Assembly (NCBI GenBank): GCA_016715405.1
Contig: JADKAE010000005.1
Coordinates: forward strand, 1 to 64,000
From: Saprospiraceae bacterium
Lineage (GTDB): Bacteria; Bacteroidota; Bacteroidia; Chitinophagales; Saprospiraceae
Length of the DNA: 64,000 nucleotides
Direction: 5' to 3'
Positions 37,059 to 45,698 of the stretch are shown one piece after another. Both the position numbers and the translations under genes were made by a program. The notes beneath the pieces are model-generated. The model saw nothing but the letters and a program-made list of their open reading frames with translations. It was not told the origin of the DNA and searched no databases. Numbering within the stretch: position 1 is the first letter of the stretch; each line of letters begins with the position of its first letter.

Positions 37059-37085
37059 AAGAGGGAACACAGCGTTCCCTCTTTT
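37059..37085 (+). terminator. hairpin with T-run: hsp20 terminator and possible rimP leader attenuator
   Basis: AAGAGGGAAC (37059-37068), loop ACAGC, GTTCCCTCTT (37074-37083), then TT. As an intrinsic terminator it would end hsp20. Because a promoter-like site lies upstream at 37024, it may also act as an attenuator for the operon that encodes NusA, a termination factor. Confidence 0.75.
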
Positions 37086-37112
37086 CATTATATCACTACG
37101 GAACGGAGTCAA

Positions 37113-37583
37113 GTGCTAGAAGAAAAAATCGAGTTGCTGCTGGAAGAATTTTTCAAATCGCCCGAATTTTCCGACTGCTTTTTACTGGAAGTAAAATTAC
37201 ATGCCAATCAAAAAGTAGAGGTATTCGTCGATAGCGATACGGGAATCACTTTTGAAAAATGCCGGCTTGTCAGCCGCCACCTGGAGCAACACATTGATGA
37301 AAATGGATGGCTGGGCGAGAAATACACCCTGGAAGTATCTTCTCCAGGCGTAAGCCGCCCGCTGAAATTCCCACGGCAATACCCCAAACATGTGGGGCGT
37401 ATACTGGAAATCACGCTACAACAAGGCGACGTCAAACAGGGCAAACTGGTACAGGTTGATGCCCAACTCCTCACGATAGAAGAGGAAGTAAAACGCAAAG
37501 AAGGAAAAAACATCCGGGAAATCGTGCAAACGATCATTCCGCTTGATGAGATTAAAAAAGCAGTCGTTAAGATCTCCTATTAA
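37113..37583 (+). CDS. rimP: ribosome maturation factor RimP
   Basis: 30S maturation factor of about 156 residues. Seen: LEEKIELLLEEFFKSPEFSDCFLLEV, VFVDSDTGITFEKCRLVSRHLEQHID and YTLEVSSPGVSRPLKFPRQYPKHVGR, which is the family signature, then the Sm-like C-terminal domain ending IIPLDEIKKAVVKISY. GTG at 37113 is chosen because it places MLEEKIELL at the usual start; an in-frame ATG at 37050 would put the hairpin inside the coding region. First gene of rimP-nusA-infB; 12 bp to nusA. Confidence 0.93.
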   Translation: MLEEKIELLLEEFFKSPEFSDCFLLEVKLHANQKVEVFVDSDTGITFEKCRLVSRHLEQHIDENGWLGEKYTLEVSSPGVSRPLKFPRQYPKHVGRILEITLQQGDVKQGKLVQVDAQLLTIEEEVKRKEGKNIREIVQTIIPLDEIKKAVVKISY

Positions 37584-37595
37584 AAAAATGGGATT

Positions 37596-38831
37596 ATGAA
37601 TTTAGTTGAAACCTTTTCAGAATTCAAAGGGGTAAAAAACATAGACCGCCCCACTATGGTGCGTGTGCTCGAAGACGTTTTTCGCACACTCATCCGCAAA
37701 AAATTTGGCTCGGATGACAATTTCGACGTGATTGTCAATACCACCAAAGGCGACCTCGAACTTTGGCGCGTACGCGAAATAGTGCCCGACGGCGAGGTCA
37801 CCGACGACCGCAGCCATATCTCTATCTCCGAGGCCCTGTCTATCGATGAGGATTACGAAATCGGAGAAGAATGCTATGAGCAACTTCACCTCGAGGATTT
37901 CGGCCGTCGCGCTATTATGGCAGCCCGCCAAACCCTCATTTCGCGCATCATGGAGCTTGAAAAAGACGAAATGTACCGCAAGTATACCGAGCGGGTAGGC
38001 GAACTTGTGCTGGGCGAAGTAAACCAGATCCTCAAACGCGAATTGCTCATCCTCGATGACGTAACGGGCCAGGAATTGCTGTTGCCGCGTACGGAGATGA
38101 TTAAAGGCGACTTTTTCCGCAAAGGCGATATGGTGAGAGGGGTGATCAGAAGCGTGGAGATGCGCAATAATAATCCCGTCGTGATTGTATCGCGCACCGA
38201 CAACGCTTTCCTCGAAAAATTGCTCGAGCAGGAAGTGCCCGAAATTGAAGACGGCCTGATCTCTATCCGCAAGATCGTGCGCATTCCGGGCGAACGCGCC
38301 AAAGTAGCCGTCGAATCCTACGACGACCGTATCGACCCCGTAGGCGCATGCGTGGGGATGAAAGGCTCACGCATCCACGGCATTGTACGCGAATTGCACA
38401 ACGAGAATATCGATATTATCAATTTCACCAATAACCCCAGCCTGTACATCCAACGCGCACTCACTCCCGCCAAAGTGAGCAGTATAGAGATCAACGCCGA
38501 AAAAGTACAGGCCGATGTGTACCTCGACCCCGATCAGGTTTCGCTGGCTATCGGCAAAGGAGGTACAAATATCAAACTGGCCAGCAAGCTGACCGGCTTT
38601 GAAATCGACGTTTATCGCAACACGGACGAAGTGGAAATCGACGACGTCGATCTCGATGAATTCAGAGACGAAATTGATGAGTGGGTAATCGAAGCCCTCA
38701 AGTCTATCGGCTGCGATACGGCACGCAGCGTTTTGTCCCTGAGCAAAGAAGAATTGTTGCGCCGCACCGACCTCGAAGAAGAAACCGTGGAAGACGTAAT
38801 GAAGGTGCTGGCCGCCGAATTTGAAGATTAA
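37596..38831 (+). CDS. nusA: transcription termination/antitermination protein NusA
   Basis: RNA-polymerase-binding factor of 411 residues. Seen: the N-terminal RNAP-binding domain (VRVLEDVFRTLIRKKFGSDD), the S1 domain (TEMIKGDFFRKGDMVRGVIRSV), two KH domains (RIDPVGACVGMKGSRIHGIV and QVSLAIGKGGTNIKLASKL), and a short helix-hairpin-helix end (ALKSIGCDTARSVLSLSKEEL). The acidic repeats found in longer forms are absent. It sits in its usual place between rimP and infB. Confidence 0.97.
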   Translation: MNLVETFSEFKGVKNIDRPTMVRVLEDVFRTLIRKKFGSDDNFDVIVNTTKGDLELWRVREIVPDGEVTDDRSHISISEALSIDEDYEIGEECYEQLHLEDFGRRAIMAARQTLISRIMELEKDEMYRKYTERVGELVLGEVNQILKRELLILDDVTGQELLLPRTEMIKGDFFRKGDMVRGVIRSVEMRNNNPVVIVSRTDNAFLEKLLEQEVPEIEDGLISIRKIVRIPGERAKVAVESYDDRIDPVGACVGMKGSRIHGIVRELHNENIDIINFTNNPSLYIQRALTPAKVSSIEINAEKVQADVYLDPDQVSLAIGKGGTNIKLASKLTGFEIDVYRNTDEVEIDDVDLDEFRDEIDEWVIEALKSIGCDTARSVLSLSKEELLRRTDLEEETVEDVMKVLAAEFED

Positions 38832-38946
38832 TGACCATCTGGCAGGCAGAGGAACTTTGTGCCGGTACGCGGTTGTTTTGACATATATTTGGGAAGCGAA
38901 ACGCTGTAATTTTTTGAAATTGGCGCTGACAAGCGAGTTTTACTCT

Positions 38947-38954
38947 TATCTTTG
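38947..38954 (+). promoter_or_regulatory. -7 element upstream of infB
   Basis: TATCTTTG lies 133 bp before infB, in the 255-bp gap after nusA. The upstream TTG (38920-38922) is at a poor spacing of 24 bp. It may give infB a second, internal promoter. Confidence 0.5.
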
Positions 38955-39008
38955 CACCAATTCGCTACAGGCGCATCGCTTCCCTGTCATTTTGTTTCAC
39001 AATTAATA

Positions 39009-39077
39009 ATGGGCGGTTTACACGCCTTTGCATTTTCCTCAATTTGTCAGGAGTGCGGCTTTACAGCGAAGTATTAA
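39009..39077 (+). CDS. possible leader peptide upstream of infB
   Basis: A 22-codon ORF, MGGLHAFAFSSICQECGFTA and two further codons, ends 9 bp before infB, downstream of a promoter-like element. GGCG...CGCC at its start can form a small stem. No homologue is known; it may be chance. Confidence 0.2.
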   Translation: MGGLHAFAFSSICQECGFTAKY

Positions 39078-39086
39078 AACATCATA

Positions 39087-41952
39087 ATGGAGAAACGTTT
39101 AGTAAAAATTGCGAAAGAACTCAATGTAGGGACATCTACTATTGTAGAGCATCTCATCACTCGCGGCTTTGAAATTGAAAACAAACCCACAGCCAAGGTC
39201 ACCGATGAGATGTATGCCGAGTTGTTGAAGGAGTTCTCTAAATCAATTGCAATTAAAGAACAAGCCGATCAACTTATTATCGGCTCAAGACCCGCACCGC
39301 CCACTCCTAAAAAAGATTTGCCGCCACCCCCAAAATTCGGCGGACTGGGATTGTCACCCCACAAAGAAGACTCCCAGGCTAAAACACCCCCACCTGCCCC
39401 CAAACCAGAAGAAAAACCTCAGGAACAAGTGGTGGAGGAAAGAGCCCGCCCACAACTCAAAATATTAGGCAAAATAGACCTGGAAAGCAGAATGAAAGGC
39501 GGCGCTAAAAAGGAAGAAACTCCCGAAGAGCAACCCCTGAAGGCCATGCCGGAAGAAACGCCCCAAGCCCAAGAGCCTCAAACAGAGCCTACACCCCCAC
39601 CCGCTGCCCAAAAAGAAGAAATAGAAGCGCCCCCTGTTGCCGCAACGCCGGCCATAGAAGAAGTAGAACTACCCGCGCCAAGTGTTGAAAAGACGCCTGA
39701 AGCAATACCCGAAGCAGCCCCGGTTGCAGTAGTTCGCCCTATAGACGATATTATCCGCGCCGAAGCGCCCGAATTGCGCGGTTTGAAGATTTTGGGTAAA
39801 ATTGATACCGACAAACTCAAAAAGACCAAAAAGAAAAGTAAAGTAAAAGAAAAGGAAAAACCCAAGTTTGCACCCGCTTCTCCCCAGGCGGGAGACGACC
39901 GAAAGCCGGTTGATCCAAGTGCCAAACCCGCAGATACAGCCGACGACAACAAGAAAAAACGCAAGCGCAAACGCAAAAAGGTCACTACTTCCTTTGATTC
40001 TCCAGGTCAGGGTCAGGGTCAGGGTCAGGGTCAGGGTCAAGGCCAGGGACAGGGCCAAGGTCAAGGCGGCTCCAAATACTGGCGGCGCCAACAAACGCAA
40101 ACCTACCCCCGGCAGAGCGCTGCCAGAAGACTATAAAGAGGTATCTCAACGCGAAATAGACGAGAAGATAAAGGCTACCATGGCCCGCCTGTCGGGCGGC
40201 GGTAAGAAAAAACGCCAGAAAATGCGCCGCGACAACCGCGAGCGCATTCGCGAGTTGCAGGAAATGCGCGACGCCGCTTCTCTATCCGATAAGCTGGAAG
40301 TCACCGAGTTTATTTCGGTATCCGAATTGGCCAGCGTCATGGACGTGAGCGTGGCCGACGTAATTACCAAATGCCTCGAACTTGGCGTTATCGTATCTAT
40401 CAACCAACGCCTCGATGCAGAAATCATTGAACTCGTAGCCGGAGAATTCGGCCACGAAGTACAGTTCATCAGCGTAGAAGAACAAGTAGACGAAGAGGAA
40501 GAAGAAGAGGATGATCCCGAAGAACTGCTGCCGCGCGCACCTATCGTTACGGTGATGGGCCACGTAGACCACGGTAAAACTTCTTTGCTCGACTATATCC
40601 GCAAATCAAACGTGGTTTCGGGCGAAGCAGGCGGTATTACCCAGCACATCGGCGCCTACGAAGTGATCGTCAATGAAAAAGGCATCACGTTCCTCGATAC
40701 GCCCGGCCACGAAGCATTTACGGCCATGCGCGCACGGGGCGCCAAAGTAACGGACATTGCCGTGATCATTATTGCCGCCGACGATAGCATCATGCCCCAA
40801 ACCCGGGAAGCTATCAGCCACGCACAAGCAGCCAACGTGCCTATCGTTTTTGCTATTAATAAAATAGACCGTCCCGGCGCCAACCCCGAGAAGATCAAAC
40901 AGGAGTTGGCTTCTATGAATTTCCTCGTTGAAGAATGGGGCGGTAAATACCAATCAACGGGCACAGTCATTGAAGCTTCGCTCGACAAAGGACGGGGTTA
41001 TGTGGCCAAGATGCTGGTGCAAAACGGCTCTCTCGCTATCGGCGACCCCATCTATGCCGGTGAACACGCCGGTAAGGTGAAGGCTATGTTTAACGAACGC
41101 GGTAAACGCGTAAAAAGCGTAGGCCCCTCAACCCCCGTTTTGGTTCTTGGCCTTAGCGGCGCACCTCAAGCCGGCGAACGCTTTAAAGAAGTAGAAAACG
41201 AACAGGAAGCCAGGCAGATCGCCTCCAAACGCGCCCAGATTATGCGCGAACAGGCTAACCGCGCTACCAAACGCATTAGCCTCGACGAAATCGGCCGCCG
41301 ACTCGCACTCGGCAACTTTAAAGAGTTGAACCTTATTGTAAAAGCCGACGTGGACGGCTCGGTAGAAGCTTTGTCAGACGCACTGATCAAACTGTCAATC
41401 GAATCGGTACAGGTCAACGTGATCCACCGCGCAGTAGGCCAGATTACAGAATCAGACGTTTTGCTTGCCTCCGCCTCCGACGCCGTTATTATCGGTTTCC
41501 AGGTGCGGCCCTCCGCCAGCGCGCGCAAACTAGCCGAACGCGAAGGCGTACAAATCAAGTTGTACTCGATTATCTACGAAGCTATCGAAGAAGTGAAAAT
41601 GGCTATCGAAGGTATGCTCGAGCCCACCAAAGAAGAAAAAATCATCGCCCAGGTGGAAGTCCGCGAAGTGTTCAAGATTACTAAAGTGGGCACGGTGGCA
41701 GGCTGTTTTATACAAGAAGGCAAAATTACCAGAAATACCAATATCCGACTGGTACGCAGCGGTATCGTAGTGTACCCCACCCGCGAAGGCGTGGCCGGCG
41801 AAATCTCTTCGCTCAAGCGCTTTAAGGAGGATGTGAAAGAAGTCAAAGCAGGTATGGAATGCGGTATTTCTATCAAAAACTACAACGATATCAAAGTAGG
41901 CGATATCATTGAAGGATACGAAATCCTGGAAATTAAACGGAAGCTGGATTAA
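39087..41952 (+). pseudogene. infB: translation initiation factor IF-2, frameshift and missing G5 segment
   Basis: GTPase that delivers initiator tRNA. Seen: the N-terminal IF2N domain (RLVKIAKELNVGTSTIVEHL), a long Pro/Lys-rich linker with two LKILGKID repeats, a (GQ)n run, a second IF2N, then the G domain (VMGHVDHGKTSLLDYI, DTPGHEAFTAMRARGA, NKIDRPGANPEK) and domains II-IV. The frame breaks near 40072 (GGSK to NTGGANKRK; one A missing). Separately, GGKYQS runs straight into TGTVIEASLDKGRG at about 40953, so about 35 residues are absent, including the G5 SAK motif. Either a real deletion or an assembly fault; IF-2 is essential. Confidence 0.9.
40008..40067 (+). repeat. (GGTCAG)n coding repeat in the IF-2 linker
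   Basis: Six exact GGTCAG hexamers are followed by degenerate ones, together encoding about ten Gly-Gln pairs. The exact part can slip in units of two residues without breaking frame. Confidence 0.85.
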
Positions 41953-42006
41953 GCGCAATTTCCGCACAATTGCTTATCTTGGATGCCAAGACGCATCGCT
42001 TCGCCC

Positions 42007-43224
42007 ATGCATGAGCAATTGTCATCCGCTAACGCTACCCCTCAGTCAGGCATCGCCACCGATGCGCTGGCTTACGTATTCCAGTTATTCGAAACCCGGC
42101 AAGACGCCCGCCTGGTTTTCCACAACGACAAATTTGTCACTACTACCGCCGCTGTTGCCGCCGATATAGCAGGCGCCCTGCATTTTACCGCTACCCAACA
42201 GGAAGTGGTGCAACTGGCCGCTATTTTCCTGCATACGGGTTATTGGTACGACTATCGCCGGCGCGCAGAACAAAGCGAAGTCGTAGCCCGGCAATTTCTG
42301 GAAGAGAAAAATTATCCCCCCGCGCTTATCAGCCAGGTACTGGCATGTATACAAACCGCCGCGATGGGCTCGGCGCCGGCCACGCCCGAAGCACAGGCCC
42401 TTACCGATGCCGCTCATGCCGCAACTTACCTGAGCGAGACTTCCGACAGGGGCGCCCTGCTGCGCCTCGAACGCGAACTTATGCTGGGCAATAATTATTC
42501 CCGCGCCAATTGGGCAGGGCAGTATCTGCAGCAACTGGTGCAGATCAAATGGCACACGCCCTACGCTCGCTCGAAGTACGAAGCCTCCCTCCACAAAGCC
42601 CTGCTGGTACAACGCCGCATCCAGGAAAAAGCATCAGGCGACGCCGCCGCGTTTAAACACCAGCCCGAGCGGCCTTTTGAAGGGCTGGAAGAGGATTATC
42701 CCCTGCGCGCCGTACAGACTTTCTTCCGCACTAATTACCGCAATCATATTAACCTGAGCGCCATAGCCGATAACAAGGCCAATATTATGATCAGCGTCAA
42801 TTCTATTCTTATCAGCGTGCTGATCACGGCCTTGTCATATCGCAATATGGCACAAACCAACCCCGGCGTACTTTTGCCGGTCGTCATTTTCCTGGTCACA
42901 GGGCTCGCTTCGTTGATTTTTGCCGTGCTTTCGGCCCGACCCAAGGTGACTACGCTCAACCGGCAGGTGACCGACAAGTCCGTATTGCGCCGCAACATGG
43001 TTTTCTTTGGCAATTTCGTTACCCTCGATCTGGATCAATACGAAGAATTGATGGATGATTTGTTCCGCAACGGCGAATTACTTTACGGCAATATGGTACG
43101 CGACCTGTACTATCTGGGGCAGGTGCTCGACAAAAAGTATCGCTACCTGTCTATTTCCTATAATGTATTTATGCTGGGTTTTATCGCCACGGTAGGCACT
43201 TTTTTATTCATGCTTTTTCGATAA
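42007..43224 (+). CDS. degenerate HD domain fused to PycTM-like (Pycsar effector) membrane domain
   Basis: About 405 residues. N-terminal part: an HD-type helical fold (LVFHNDKFVTTTAAVAADIA, AIFLHTGYWYDYRRRAEQSE, FLEEKNYPPALISQVLACIQ). The expected FHDTGY reads FLHTGY, so the metal-binding HD pair is lost, and the second His of HNxxH reads as Phe. C-terminal part: FRTNYRNHINLSAIADNKAN and IMISVNSILISVLITAL, then two more membrane segments, matching the DUF5706/PycTM domain of Pycsar effectors. No cyclase gene lies nearby. ATG at 42007 is preferred; one at 41983 is possible. 54 bp after infB, with a TATCTTGG promoter-like site between. Confidence 0.8.
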   Translation: MHEQLSSANATPQSGIATDALAYVFQLFETRQDARLVFHNDKFVTTTAAVAADIAGALHFTATQQEVVQLAAIFLHTGYWYDYRRRAEQSEVVARQFLEEKNYPPALISQVLACIQTAAMGSAPATPEAQALTDAAHAATYLSETSDRGALLRLERELMLGNNYSRANWAGQYLQQLVQIKWHTPYARSKYEASLHKALLVQRRIQEKASGDAAAFKHQPERPFEGLEEDYPLRAVQTFFRTNYRNHINLSAIADNKANIMISVNSILISVLITALSYRNMAQTNPGVLLPVVIFLVTGLASLIFAVLSARPKVTTLNRQVTDKSVLRRNMVFFGNFVTLDLDQYEELMDDLFRNGELLYGNMVRDLYYLGQVLDKKYRYLSISYNVFMLGFIATVGTFLFMLFR

Positions 43225-43230
43225 CCCGCT

Positions 43231-44445
43231 ATGATTGCACATTTTGCCACAGAAAGGCTTCAGGAAGTTTATGCTCGCGTGAAAGCATTCCTGGAGGCAG
43301 AAGTATACCCGAATGAGTTGCGCTGGCTGCATATGCCCTTCCGCGAGGTAGAAAGCGAACTTCGCCTGCTGCGTACAAAGGCCGCAGCGACGGGCGCCTG
43401 GAATGCTTATTTGTCGGCGCATCACGGCGGACCCGGTTTTAGTCTGGTGGAAGTGGCGCAATTGGGCGAATTGATGGGCACTTCGCCATTCGGCCATTTC
43501 CTGTTTAATTGTCAGGCTCCCGATGCCGGCAATATCGAATTGTTGCTCCAACATGGCACACCTGCACAAAAGGCGCAATTTCTGGAGCCGCTTTTGAAAG
43601 GCGATACGCGCTCGTGTTTTTCGATGACCGAACCGGAATACGCCGGCTCTAACCCGGTTAAGATGGGCACTACAGCAGTCCGGGAAGGCGATTATTACGT
43701 CATCGACGGCCACAAATGGTTTACCTCCTCTGCCGATGGCGCCGCCTTTGCTATCGTGATGGCCATTACCAACCCGGGCGAGACCAACCCCTACCGGCGA
43801 GCCAGCATGATTTTGGCGCCCACTGATACCCCCGGCTTCCAGTTGGTGCGAAATATCCCTGTAATGGGACATGCAGGCGAGGGCTGGCATAGTCACGGGG
43901 AGATACGCTACGAAAAGGTACGAGTGCCTGCAGGCTACCTGTTGGGCGCCGAGGGCGATGGCTTCCGCCTGGCACAGGAGCGGCTGGGCCCCGGCAGAAT
44001 ACACCACTGCATGCGCTGGATCGGCGTTAGCGAGCGGGCTTTCGACTTGATGTGCCGCCGGGCCGCCGGCCGCGAAATCAGCGACGGCGTGATGCTGGGC
44101 GAAAAACAAATGGTGCAGGATTTTATAGCTGAAAATCGCGCGGCTATAAATGCAGCTCGGCTCATGGTGCTCCACACCGCCATGCACATCCAGGAAAAGG
44201 GCCAAAAATCGGCCAGCCTCGACATATCTACGATCAAGTTTTTTGTGGCCAACGTATTACAACGGGTGATCGACTGCGCGGTGCAGGTACACGGCGCCCT
44301 GGGCGTCACCGACGATACCCTGCTGGCCTATTACTACCGCGAAGAACGCGGCGCCCGCATATACGACGGCCCCGACGAGGCCCACAAAGCCTCCCTGGCC
44401 AGGCATATCCTGAAAAGTTATGGACTTGAGGTAAAAAATAATTAA
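43231..44445 (+). CDS. acyl-CoA dehydrogenase, ACAD10/11-like
   Basis: FAD enzyme of 404 residues that oxidises acyl-CoA thioesters. Seen: SCFSMTEPEYAGSNPVKMGT (FAD contact), YYVIDGHKWFTSSADG, VMGHAGEGWHSHGEIRYEKV, RLGPGRIHHCMRWIGVSERA, and AVQVHGALGVTDDTLLAYYY with RIYDGPDEAHKASLAR at the end. The pattern is that of ACAD10/11 enzymes, which in animals are fused to a kinase domain. The kinase is the next gene, 18 bp downstream. 4-hydroxyacyl-CoA is the likely substrate class (inference from the pairing). Starts 6 bp after the HD-PycTM gene. Confidence 0.92.
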   Translation: MIAHFATERLQEVYARVKAFLEAEVYPNELRWLHMPFREVESELRLLRTKAAATGAWNAYLSAHHGGPGFSLVEVAQLGELMGTSPFGHFLFNCQAPDAGNIELLLQHGTPAQKAQFLEPLLKGDTRSCFSMTEPEYAGSNPVKMGTTAVREGDYYVIDGHKWFTSSADGAAFAIVMAITNPGETNPYRRASMILAPTDTPGFQLVRNIPVMGHAGEGWHSHGEIRYEKVRVPAGYLLGAEGDGFRLAQERLGPGRIHHCMRWIGVSERAFDLMCRRAAGREISDGVMLGEKQMVQDFIAENRAAINAARLMVLHTAMHIQEKGQKSASLDISTIKFFVANVLQRVIDCAVQVHGALGVTDDTLLAYYYREERGARIYDGPDEAHKASLARHILKSYGLEVKNN

Positions 44446-44463
44446 TGTGCAAAACCTTGTGTT

Positions 44464-45531
44464 ATGCTGGATAAGGCCACTTCTATCCGCCCCGGAGAAG
44501 AATTCGATGTGTCGGCGTTGACGACATATCTGCGCAAGCGTTGGCCGGGGTTTGAAGATATCAATGACATACACCAGTTTCCCGGCGGTTATTCCAACCT
44601 GACTTATCTGTTAGTCACAAACCTGGGGGAATTCGTATTGCGCAGACCGCCGATCGGCGCCAATATCCAATCGGCGCACGACATGTCGCGCGAATTCAAA
44701 GTGCTCTCGTTGCTCAACCCTATCTACGAAAAAACGCCAAAATCCATCTTATTCTGCGAAGACGCCGCGGTGATTGGAGCGCCGTTTTACCTCATGGAAC
44801 GCGTAAACGGTATCATCCTTCGCGGTCATATTGTAGCTGATATATCCCCCTCTCCAGATGAAATGCGCACGCTTTCCACCGCCACTATCGACAATATGGT
44901 CGCTTTGCACCAGTTGGATATCCATCATAGCGGACTCCTGGAATTGGGCAAACCAGAGGGATATGTGGCTCGTCAGATAGGCGGTTGGATTGACCGCTAT
45001 TACAAATCGGCTACCGATGTCATCGAAAACATGGACCTGGTCACCCAATGGCTGCAACTCAATGAACCCGCCGACGGCTCGCCCGCGCTGATACACAACG
45101 ATTACAAATACGACAACCTGGTATTGAGTCCCGACAACCTCGCCCAGATCGAAGCCGTGCTGGATTGGGAGATGGCTACCATCGGCGACCCCCTGATGGA
45201 CCTGGGCACTACGCTGGCTTATTGGTCGGAACCCCACGAAGCCAAAGCGCTCCCGCTGGCAGCTGCCATTCCTACCTGGCTGCCCGGCAATCTCAATCGC
45301 GAAGAAATCGTGGCCCGCTATGCCCTGCGCAGCGGTCGCGACGTGTCGAATATCCTGTTTTATTTTGTGTACGGCACTTTTAAGGTTGCTGTGATTGTGC
45401 AACAGATCTATGCCCGCTATAAAAAAGGACATACCCAAGATCCCCGGTTTGCGAGCTTAATTGACGCAGTACACTTTTTCGCCAGCCAAGCCGTCAAGGC
45501 CATCGAGGCCAAGCGTATCAGTAATCTTTGA
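44464..45531 (+). CDS. phosphotransferase family kinase (APH fold), ACAD partner
   Basis: Kinase of 355 residues with an aminoglycoside-phosphotransferase fold. Seen: DIHQFPGGYSNLTYLL and EFVLRRPP (nucleotide-binding lobe), the catalytic loop LIHNDYKYDNLVL and EAVLDWEMATIGDPLMDLG (metal-binding Asp). Sequence and neighbour match the kinase half of ACAD10/11 and the LvaA kinase of levulinate degradation, which phosphorylate 4-hydroxyacyl-CoA before elimination by the dehydrogenase. Antibiotic resistance is unlikely given the context. Confidence 0.9.
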   Translation: MLDKATSIRPGEEFDVSALTTYLRKRWPGFEDINDIHQFPGGYSNLTYLLVTNLGEFVLRRPPIGANIQSAHDMSREFKVLSLLNPIYEKTPKSILFCEDAAVIGAPFYLMERVNGIILRGHIVADISPSPDEMRTLSTATIDNMVALHQLDIHHSGLLELGKPEGYVARQIGGWIDRYYKSATDVIENMDLVTQWLQLNEPADGSPALIHNDYKYDNLVLSPDNLAQIEAVLDWEMATIGDPLMDLGTTLAYWSEPHEAKALPLAAAIPTWLPGNLNREEIVARYALRSGRDVSNILFYFVYGTFKVAVIVQQIYARYKKGHTQDPRFASLIDAVHFFASQAVKAIEAKRISNL

Positions 45532-45533
45532 TT

Positions 45534-45698
45534 GAATTACGAATTACGAATTACGGAATTACGAATTATTTATAATTATCTAATTATCAATTAATTAATA
45601 AAAAATTCGTCATTCGTCATTCGTCATTCGTCATTCGTCATTCGTCATTCGTCATTCGTCATTCGTCATTCGTCATTCGTCATTCGTCATTCGTCATT
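45534..45698. repeat. GAATTAC / GTCATTC 7-bp repeat block between convergent genes
   Basis: About five copies of GAATTAC (45534-45568), an AT-rich spacer, then about thirteen copies of ATTCGTC (45605-45697). The arms pair with one mismatch per seven bases. It fills the whole gap between the kinase and radC, ending against the radC stop. Confidence 0.95.

Noticed and set aside
38955..39008. tRNA or riboswitch in the nusA-infB gap
   Set aside because: No cloverleaf, T-loop motif or known riboswitch core could be traced.
39868..40100. Basic Arg/Val-rich reading VRVRVRVRV in an alternative frame over the GQ repeat
   Set aside because: It is the out-of-frame shadow of the (GGTCAG)n repeat; the Gly-Gln frame joins the conserved parts of IF-2.
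44464..45531. Aminoglycoside resistance kinase
   Set aside because: The fold is shared, but the dehydrogenase partner and sequence pattern fit the ACAD10/11 kinase.
45605..45697. CRISPR-like array
   Set aside because: The units are contiguous 7-bp words without spacers, and no cas gene is present.
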